Positions 1 to 4,460 of a stretch of DNA of 5,810 nt are shown here, in pieces. This DNA comes from CAIWHR01 sp035541655 (lineage in GTDB: Bacteria; Pseudomonadota; Gammaproteobacteria; Burkholderiales; Casimicrobiaceae), in contig DATKMY010000033.1 in the NCBI GenBank assembly GCA_035541655.1, positions 1 to 5,810 of the forward strand, given 5' to 3'. The notes beneath the pieces were generated by a model that did not search any database, was not told the origin of the DNA, and saw only the letters and a list, made by a program, of their open reading frames with translations. Within the stretch, counting starts at the first letter, position 1. Each line of letters starts with the position of its first letter. Both the position numbers and the translations under genes were made by a program.

Positions 1-368
1 CGAAAGGCCGGCTGCAGGGCCCATAGGTCCAACTCGCGGCGCAGCTCGAACAGACGTGTGAGCCCGTCGGCGCCGATGATGATGTCGTCGTCCATCACCA
101 TGACGGCTTCGTACTGAGAGAAGACCTCGGGCCAGCGCGAATAGCAGTAATACAGGTTCTGAAACTTGGTGCCCTTTCGCGCGCTGTAGATGTCTGCCAG
201 CGATTGCAGCTTCGAAGCGCCGTCGCCGTAGTAGTTCACCCACAGATCGAACTCGCGACGCCGACCCTTTAACCAACGAAAAACGTTCGAGCGATCGCCG
301 GCGGAGGTGAACACGAGACTCCGTGAGCGACGCTCGGACTGCGTCCGCATGAGTTGTACCGCGTCCAT
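1..368 (-). CDS. DUF707-type glycosyltransferase-like protein, copy 1 (C-terminus cut by window edge)
   Basis: The visible part is 122 complete residues from an ATG at 368, open to the left edge. The N-terminal core begins SLVFTSAGDRSN, continues with FDLWVNYYGD and KGTKFQNLYYCYS, and reaches VMVMDDDIII and then LWALQPAF at the edge. The run of three aspartates resembles the metal- and nucleotide-sugar-binding DxD of GT-A glycosyltransferases. The order of motifs matches what I recall of bacterial DUF707 proteins, whose activity is not established. It is a close paralog of the complete gene at 627-1481, aligned without gaps and about two-thirds identical by eye, so the missing part is probably about 160 residues. 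It is truncated by the window, with no sign of being broken. Neither the ATG at 368 nor the in-frame ATG at 350 has a convincing Shine-Dalgarno; the first is chosen because similarity to copy 2 extends past it. A sugar-transfer role is inference. Confidence 0.72.
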   Translation of the reverse strand, partial: MDAVQLMRTQSERRSRSLVFTSAGDRSNVFRWLKGRRREFDLWVNYYGDGASKLQSLADIYSARKGTKFQNLYYCYSRWPEVFSQYEAVMVMDDDIIIGADGLTRLFELRRELDLWALQPAF

Positions 369-626
369 GCTCAGAGATTTTTGGGTGGGGCGACCGCCGG
401 ACGTTCTTATTTGTATGGCGGAACTTTACAGAATACGGGGTGGGCTGCGACCGCTCGTGCCTAAAGAATCCCGAAGCGGACGAGGCCGGCGCATCGCGGG
501 CCGGAGCGAGGGCGGGATCGCCAACCCCGTGCAGTTGCCCGGTCGAGGGCTGGCGACGGGCCCTACGGTGCCAGGGCGGGCACCGAGCTTTGGACGGGGC
601 TAGCGCAGCGCGCCGAGGTGGCGAAG
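369..626. other. Intergenic region between the two DUF707 paralogs
   Basis: These 258 bases separate the stop of copy 2 from the start of copy 1, which is too wide for a tightly coupled operon. The part nearest copy 1 (about 400-445) is relatively AT-rich and is the likely place for a copy 1 promoter, but I find no clear -35/-10 pair. The part nearest copy 2 holds one GC-rich hairpin, listed separately. Short open frames here have no recognisable protein features and are treated as chance. Confidence 0.5.
566..585 (-). terminator. GC-rich hairpin downstream of DUF707 copy 2, possible terminator
   Basis: CGGTGCC (566-572) and GGCACCG (579-585) form a perfect 7-base-pair stem with a 6-base loop, about 40 bases beyond the stop codon of the minus-strand gene at 627. 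There is no T-tract after it on the minus strand, so it does not meet the intrinsic-terminator pattern. It may only help RNA 3' end stability or be chance in GC-rich DNA. Confidence 0.25.
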
Positions 627-1481
627 CTAGTGCCTGGGCTCTTGGCCATGGTTGAACAGGCGACGCAGCATCTTCCTGGGGCCCACGTAGGTGGTTTCGG
701 GGATCAGCCGCGCCATACCGAGCAGCGCACCGAGCGCAGGCTTCTCGATCCGGCCATATTCCGCCTGGACGCGTCCCTGCTCGTCGAGGTCGTGCCGCGC
801 TTTGATGCGCTCCCAGACGGCCTTGCGCTCCTCATGGCTGGACGCGCGATCGATTTCGCGGCGGCCGCCCTTCCGGCGATCGTGGGGATTGACGCACGCG
901 ACTTCGTCCACGACCGCGACGTGCTGCGCGAGGTCGGGGCCCAACGTTCGCAGAAACCACCAGTCTTCGCCGTAACCGATGATCTCCGGCTCGTACACCG
1001 CCATGAACGAGTCGAGCTTGTCGCGGCGGAACAGCGGACACGTCATTTCGATGAAATTCGTGTAGCGCAGGCGCGCGGTGGGTCGGACACGCGTGATGTC
1101 CCAACTGATCTTGCCGGAGACTCGGAAGGCAGGTTGCAGCGCCCACAAATCGAACTCGCGACGGATGTCGAAAAGGCGCGTGACCGCGTCGGAGCTGATG
1201 ATGATGTCGTCGTCCATCACCATGACAGCGTCATAGCGCGCAAACAATTCAGGCCAGTGTGAGTAGCAGTAGTGCAGGTTCTGAAACTTGGTTCCCGTGT
1301 GGCTCACGAAGAAGTCCGGGATGGACTGCAGCGTTGCCGGATGTTCGCCGTAATAAGTGACCCACAGATCGAAGTCGCGGCGACGCCCCTGTTTCCACAG
1401 CCGAACGTTCGAGCGATCACCGGCCGAAGTGAATACCAAGTTTCTTGAGCCGGGCGCGGAGTGCGCGCGTAGCAACTGCAT
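627..1481 (-). CDS. DUF707-type glycosyltransferase-like protein, copy 2 (complete)
   Basis: A 284-residue soluble protein with no signal peptide or membrane segment. Motifs in order: NLVFTSAGDRSN (14-25), FDLWVTYYGE (37-46), GTKFQNLHYCYS (63-74), VMVMDDDIII (86-95), LWALQPAF (112-119), LRYTNFIEMTCPLF (138-151), GYGEDWWF (169-176) and VDEVACVNP (191-199). This pattern, with a buried strand ending in DDD and a later acidic loop before a tryptophan pair, matches bacterial DUF707 proteins as I recall them and suggests a GT-A-like fold. The biochemical activity of the family is not established. The C-terminal 45 residues are basic and less family-like. The ATG at 1481 is the only plausible start: an in-frame TGA lies upstream near 1550 and no other ATG, GTG or TTG intervenes; its ribosome site is weak. 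The gene is co-oriented with the paralog at 1-368 and divergent from the sugar methyltransferase at 1920, which supports a role in glycan assembly. That role is inferred. Confidence 0.78.
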   Translation of the reverse strand: MQLLRAHSAPGSRNLVFTSAGDRSNVRLWKQGRRRDFDLWVTYYGEHPATLQSIPDFFVSHTGTKFQNLHYCYSHWPELFARYDAVMVMDDDIIISSDAVTRLFDIRREFDLWALQPAFRVSGKISWDITRVRPTARLRYTNFIEMTCPLFRRDKLDSFMAVYEPEIIGYGEDWWFLRTLGPDLAQHVAVVDEVACVNPHDRRKGGRREIDRASSHEERKAVWERIKARHDLDEQGRVQAEYGRIEKPALGALLGMARLIPETTYVGPRKMLRRLFNHGQEPRH

Positions 1482-1490
1482 TGTGTCGAT
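1123..1490 (-). repeat. Diverged direct repeat: second copy of the 1-368 segment (paralog duplication)
   Basis: Bases 1-368 and 1123-1490 align at a constant offset of 1122 bases with no insertion or deletion. The longest exact shared block I found is 30 bases (75-104 versus 1197-1226), covering the VMVMDDDIII codons. A second exact block of 18 bases lies at 153-170 versus 1275-1292, covering KFQNL. Divergence elsewhere shows an old duplication kept by selection. The blocks are still long enough that unequal recombination between the genes is conceivable. Confidence 0.85.
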
Positions 1491-1515
1491 GCTCGAAGAA
1501 CTATTTCCGACCGTA

Positions 1516-1536
1516 CGCTCGGGTCGTTTCCGAGCG
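1516..1536. promoter_or_regulatory. Inverted repeat in the leader of DUF707 copy 2
   Basis: CGCTCGG (1516-1522) and CCGAGCG (1530-1536) are perfect inverted copies around a 7-base loop, 35 bases upstream of the ATG at 1481. It could be an operator dyad or a 5' leader hairpin of the minus-strand transcript. It has no equivalent in front of copy 1. It may also be chance. Confidence 0.3.
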
Positions 1537-1835
1537 ATCGTACATCATCCAGCGCGCTTCTTTGATCTCACGTTCAGTGTGGTATTGCCATCGGGTAATC
1601 CCATTAAAACGCCGGAGCTAGACGCGTTGGAGAATGTGCGCGTAAGTACTCTCGTCGTTTCGTGTTCGGCAACGGCCGACGTCCGAGCACAGAGAACAAA
1701 GCCGCTCCCCCGTTGCCGCGACGACGACGTTACATGACGTTGCGTGCGCGATAGCTGGCGCGGCTCCGGCGTCACTTTCGCGCGCCGCGGACGCCGTCGG
1801 CGCTTCGCGCGAGGCACGCCGATCACGCGCGAGCT

Positions 1836-1898
1836 CGGTTGCAAAACCGCAATGCCTCTCTCAAAGTGCCCTGCGCCTCCGCGCTTTGCGACCGCAAA
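1836..1898 (+). promoter_or_regulatory. Two related dyad elements ahead of the sugar methyltransferase
   Basis: The first element is CGGTT-GCAA-AACCG at 1836-1849. The second is TTTGCG-AC-CGCAAA at 1885-1898, a 14-base dyad ending 11 bases before the Shine-Dalgarno. They share a core: TTGCAAAACCGCAA (1839-1852) and TTGCGACCGCAA (1886-1897), spaced 47 bases apart. A paired operator or two small leader hairpins are possible readings. No regulator gene is present in the window to match them. Confidence 0.3.
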
Positions 1899-1908
1899 AA
1901 AGAAGAAC

Positions 1909-1914
1909 AGGAAA
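1909..1914 (+). promoter_or_regulatory. Ribosome binding site that fixes the TTG start at 1920
   Basis: AGGAAA at 1909-1914 places the AGGA core 7 bases before the TTG at 1920-1922, a standard spacing. The upstream in-frame TTG at 1839 has no such site and would add 27 low-complexity residues. Confidence 0.7.
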
Positions 1915-1919
1915 TCGGT

Positions 1920-2936
1920 TTGAAGGCGTTCGTCAAGAGACAGCTCGAATCGCTGTTCGCACGGCGCGGGTACTCGCTGATCCCGGCGCATGTGCTGCGT
2001 GCCTACGACACCGGCAGCGACCCGGTACCCTCGCCGCCGGTCAGCGCGGAGGCACAGCGATACCTGCGCAAGGACAATCCGCGGCTGCAGGAGTTACGCC
2101 GTCGCTACGCGGCGCTGAACGTGGACGCGGTTGCGCACTCGCTTTGGGATTCCGACTACGTGAGCGCCGAGGTGCGGCTCGATTCGTTCCGCGCCCACAG
2201 CGCCTATGTCTGGGGCTATATGGAGCTCTCGCGGCCGACGCAGATGAAGTACTTTCTGTACTCGCAATACGCGAAATCCAAGGCGCCGCAAGTGCTCGCG
2301 CGGCTCCACGAAGACGGCGCCTTCGGCGCAATATGCTACGACTTCGAAGTCGCCGGCCGCGTGAGCCGCGACCGTCTCGATTCGGCGATAGAGCTCGACT
2401 TCCTCGACCGCCATCTGCAGATCCTTACGCGGCCGCAGCTGCGTGTGCTCGACATTGGCGCCGGCTACGGCCGCCTGGCTCACCGCACGTGCGAAGCCGG
2501 GGCGCAGGTCGCGGACTACGCGTGCGTCGACGCGATACCGGAATCGACGTTCTTGGCGGAGTACTACACCGAGTTCCGCGGTTTGCGCGACCGCGTGCGC
2601 GTCGTGCCGCTGGACGAGCTCGTGACAACAGGCGCACCTGCGCTAGGTCGATTCGATCTCGCGATCAATGTCCATAGCTTCTCCGAGTGCAGCTATGCGG
2701 CGATCCGGTGGTGGATCGAACGGCTGCAGGAGCTCGCTGTTCCGTATCTGTTCATCGTGCCGAACACCGACACGCGCTTCATCTCCACGGAGAGCGACCG
2801 CACGCGCAAGGATTTCTTCCCTTTGCTCGAGCAGGCCGGCTACCGCATCGCCGCTCACGAGCCATTGTTCGACGATCCCGATCTACTTCGCCTGCTCAAC
2901 ATCACGGACCAGCTGTTTCTGCTCGAGCGCCGCTGA
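1920..2936 (+). CDS. Putative sugar O-methyltransferase (SAM-dependent)
   Basis: A 338-residue cytoplasmic protein. The C-terminal half is a class I S-adenosylmethionine methyltransferase: motif I VLDIGAGYGRLAHR begins at about residue 176, followed by the acidic YACVDAIPESTF strand, then FDLAINVHSFSEC (around 245-258), and the strand VPYLFIVPN near 280. The N-terminal half carries WDSDYVSAEVRLDSFR and, ahead of the methyltransferase core, VSRDRLDSAIELDFL. This combination matches, from memory, the family annotated as putative sugar O-methyltransferase, found in O-antigen and capsule clusters (NanM-like). The acceptor sugar cannot be told. The start is the TTG at 1920, chosen for its AGGA site; no in-frame ATG occurs until well inside the conserved region. 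The gene is divergent from the DUF707 pair, which fits a surface-glycan modification locus, and lies 97 bases before the MFS gene. The stop at 2934-2936 is intact and nothing looks broken. Confidence 0.82.
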   Translation: MKAFVKRQLESLFARRGYSLIPAHVLRAYDTGSDPVPSPPVSAEAQRYLRKDNPRLQELRRRYAALNVDAVAHSLWDSDYVSAEVRLDSFRAHSAYVWGYMELSRPTQMKYFLYSQYAKSKAPQVLARLHEDGAFGAICYDFEVAGRVSRDRLDSAIELDFLDRHLQILTRPQLRVLDIGAGYGRLAHRTCEAGAQVADYACVDAIPESTFLAEYYTEFRGLRDRVRVVPLDELVTTGAPALGRFDLAINVHSFSECSYAAIRWWIERLQELAVPYLFIVPNTDTRFISTESDRTRKDFFPLLEQAGYRIAAHEPLFDDPDLLRLLNITDQLFLLERR

Positions 2937-2985
2937 GCCGGCCCCACGACTAGGCTCCCCGTGCTCGCTCGCCAACCTTCGGCGG

Positions 2986-3015
2986 CGAGTGCTACTGTGC
3001 GGCAGCCAGCACTCG
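2986..3015. promoter_or_regulatory. Inverted repeat just upstream of the MFS transporter gene
   Basis: CGAGTGC (2986-2992) and GCACTCG (3009-3015) are perfect 7-base inverted copies with a 16-base spacer, ending 7 bases before the GGGGGA ribosome site. An alternative stem, CTCGCC (2968-2973) with GGCGAG (2984-2989), would compete for the left arm. This could be an operator or a leader structure that affects translation of the transporter, and no run of T follows to suggest a terminator for the upstream gene. The competing-stem idea is inference. Confidence 0.35.
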
Positions 3016-3022
3016 AGCTTTC

Positions 3023-3028
3023 GGGGGA
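3023..3028 (+). promoter_or_regulatory. Ribosome binding site that fixes the GTG start of the MFS gene
   Basis: GGGGGA lies 5 bases before GTG at 3034-3036. The open frame extends far upstream, so this site, together with the start of the recognisable family sequence, decides the start. Confidence 0.6.
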
Positions 3029-3033
3029 TTTGC

Positions 3034-4389
3034 GTGGACGTTCGTCAGGCCATCGATCACGGGCCATTCACCGGCTCGCAGCTGCGCGCCGTTTCTCTGT
3101 GCTTCTTTTTGAACGTGCTCGACGGCGTCGACGTCGGATCGATCTCGTTCGCGGGGCCGGTGCTATCGAGCCAATGGGGCATCGATCCCAAGACGTTCGG
3201 CGTCGTGGCCTCCGCCGCGCTCGCGGGAATGATGGCGGGCTCGATGCTGATCGCGCCGTTCGGCGACGCGGTCGGCCGGCGCAAGCTGCTCACTTTGTCG
3301 CTCACGCTGATCGCCGTCGGCATGCTCGGCGTGATGGTGGCGGGCTCGCTCCCGACGCTGCTCGTGCTGCGCTTCATCACGGGCTTGGGGCTCGGCGGCG
3401 TGGTGCCGACGATGGCCACGTTCGCGGCCGAGCTGTCGCCGCAAAGGAGCCGCGCGTTCGCCGTCACCGCCGTGTCGTCCGGCTATTCGCTCGGCTCCGC
3501 GCTCACCGGGCTCGCGGCGCTCTGGATGGTGCCGCACTGGGGTTGGCAGTCGCTGTTCGTGCTCGGCGGCGGTCTCACCGTCATCGCTTTGCCGCTCGTG
3601 CTGCTGTTCCTGCCGGAATCGTTAGAGTTCCTGCTCGGCAGGCAGCCGCCGCACGCGCTCGAGCGAATCAACGCGTCGCTGCGCGCGCTGCGCCAGCCGC
3701 CGCTCGCGGCGTTGCCGCCGAAGACGGCCGCCGACACGCGGCCGCGCCTCGAGCAAGTCGTGGCAGGGCTCGTCGGGTTGCTCGCGCCGCGCTACCTGAG
3801 CGCGACTCTGCTGCTCTGGATCGCGTTCCCAGCGTCGCTGCTGACCCTTTACTTCCTGCAGAGCTGGGTGCCGCAGCTCACGTCGAACGCCGGGCTCCCG
3901 ACGTCGCTCGCGTTCTTGTCCGGCACGATCCTGAACCTCGGCCTGTTCATCGGTAACGCGTCGGTCGGCTGGTTCGGCGACCGGTTCGGACTGCGCCGCT
4001 CGATCGCAACGTACCTCGGCGCGGGCGCGATCGTGCTGCTCGGCTTCTCTTATCTACAGAGCACCGCGGCGATGCTCATCGGACTCGGCACGCTCGGCGT
4101 GATGCAGGGCGGCTTCCTCGGGCTGTATGCGGTCGGCGCAAAGATCTATCCCGCCGCGAATCGCGTGACGGGCATCGGTTGGGCGGCCGGCATCGGGCGG
4201 CTCGGGGCCGTGCTCGGCCCTTCGATTGCGGGCTACCTCGTCGCGAGCGGACTCGGAATGACGGGCACGTTTCTTCTGTTCGCGCTCCCGCTCGCGGTCG
4301 CGGCGATCGCAGTGGCCGCGATGCGCTCCCCCGAGCTCGCCGCGCCGACACGCATCGCGCCCCGCACGACCGCCGACGCGCGCAGCTAA
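3034..4389 (+). CDS. MFS transporter, aromatic acid:H+ symporter (AAHS) type
   Basis: A 451-residue inner-membrane protein with about 12 hydrophobic segments, the usual MFS length. Segment 1 contains LDGVDVGSISFAGP (29-42), with the D30/D33 pair that matches the DGxD signature of AAHS carriers such as PcaK. The MFS motif A appears as GDAVGRRKLL (77-86) between segments 2 and 3 and again, in the second half, as GWFGDRFGLRR (312-322). RFITGLGLGGVVP (113-125) in segment 4 and the following ELSPQRSRA (133-141) are also typical. A central cytoplasmic loop covers about 200-245, and a short polar tail follows residue 431. The family imports aromatic or other small organic acids by proton symport; the substrate here is unknown and no catabolic genes are near. 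The GTG at 3034 is preferred over upstream frame extension because GGGGGA lies 5 bases before it. The reading frame also runs back into the methyltransferase gene, but that part is a shadow. Confidence 0.85.
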   Translation: MDVRQAIDHGPFTGSQLRAVSLCFFLNVLDGVDVGSISFAGPVLSSQWGIDPKTFGVVASAALAGMMAGSMLIAPFGDAVGRRKLLTLSLTLIAVGMLGVMVAGSLPTLLVLRFITGLGLGGVVPTMATFAAELSPQRSRAFAVTAVSSGYSLGSALTGLAALWMVPHWGWQSLFVLGGGLTVIALPLVLLFLPESLEFLLGRQPPHALERINASLRALRQPPLAALPPKTAADTRPRLEQVVAGLVGLLAPRYLSATLLLWIAFPASLLTLYFLQSWVPQLTSNAGLPTSLAFLSGTILNLGLFIGNASVGWFGDRFGLRRSIATYLGAGAIVLLGFSYLQSTAAMLIGLGTLGVMQGGFLGLYAVGAKIYPAANRVTGIGWAAGIGRLGAVLGPSIAGYLVASGLGMTGTFLLFALPLAVAAIAVAAMRSPELAAPTRIAPRTTADARS

Positions 4390-4460
4390 CCCCCGCCGCT
4401 CAGCACCGCGCCGGCAGCCGCGCCGGAGGCCGCGGCCTCCAGCGCCGCGATCCGCCGGGG
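4390..4460. other. Convergent spacer between the MFS gene and trkH
   Basis: These 71 bases are extremely GC-rich and contain only the palindrome at 4425-4440. No gene fits. Long arginine-rich open frames that span it on the minus strand (for example 4054-5136) are shadows of the MFS gene and trkH. Confidence 0.6.
4425..4440. terminator. Perfect 16-base palindrome between convergent genes, possible bidirectional terminator
   Basis: GGAGGCCGCGGCCTCC is its own reverse complement and can form a 6-base-pair stem with a CGCG loop in transcripts from either strand. It sits 35 bases after the MFS stop and about 20 bases after the trkH stop on the opposite strand, where a shared terminator is expected. 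Neither side has a T-tract, so intrinsic termination is unproven. Confidence 0.4.

Larger units (their letters stand above)
1482..1919. other. Divergent intergenic region between DUF707 copy 2 and the sugar methyltransferase
   Basis: These 438 bases hold no gene I can support. The middle is much less GC-rich than the flanks: 28 of 60 bases are G or C in 1561-1620, against 36 of 60 in a DUF707 sample (181-240) and 43 of 60 in an MFS sample (3361-3420). It must contain promoters for both divergent genes, but no convincing sigma-70 pair stands out. Structured elements near each end (1516-1536 and 1836-1898) are listed separately. Open frames crossing it (plus strand 1357-1737, minus strand 1545-1991) are extensions of shadows from neighbouring genes and show arginine-rich or low-complexity translations. 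Confidence 0.55.

Noticed and set aside
75..104. 30-base exact repeat with 1197-1226 considered as a mobile-element or CRISPR repeat
   Set aside because: It lies in frame in both paralogous genes and encodes the same VMVMDDDIII core, so gene duplication explains it. There are only two copies and no spacer array.
618..1262. Plus-strand open frame of 214 residues opposite DUF707 copy 2
   Set aside because: It lies wholly antisense to a gene with clear family motifs and a paralog. Its translation has no recognisable domain, and the long frame follows from codon bias on the other strand.
1839..1919. Earlier TTG start for the sugar methyltransferase
   Set aside because: It has no Shine-Dalgarno and would add residues without family similarity, while TTG 1920 has AGGA at a standard distance. 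It also lies inside the dyad elements.
1357..1991. Small genes in the divergent intergenic region (plus 1357-1737, minus 1545-1991)
   Set aside because: Both overlap supported genes at one end, have no ribosome site or recognisable domain, and show arginine-rich or phenylalanine-run low-complexity translations.
2668..3033. Upstream extension of the MFS reading frame with an ATG at 2668
   Set aside because: This stretch overlaps the conserved end of the methyltransferase in another frame and translates to a serine/arginine-rich sequence unlike an MFS N-terminus. The GTG at 3034 has a ribosome site and starts the family sequence.
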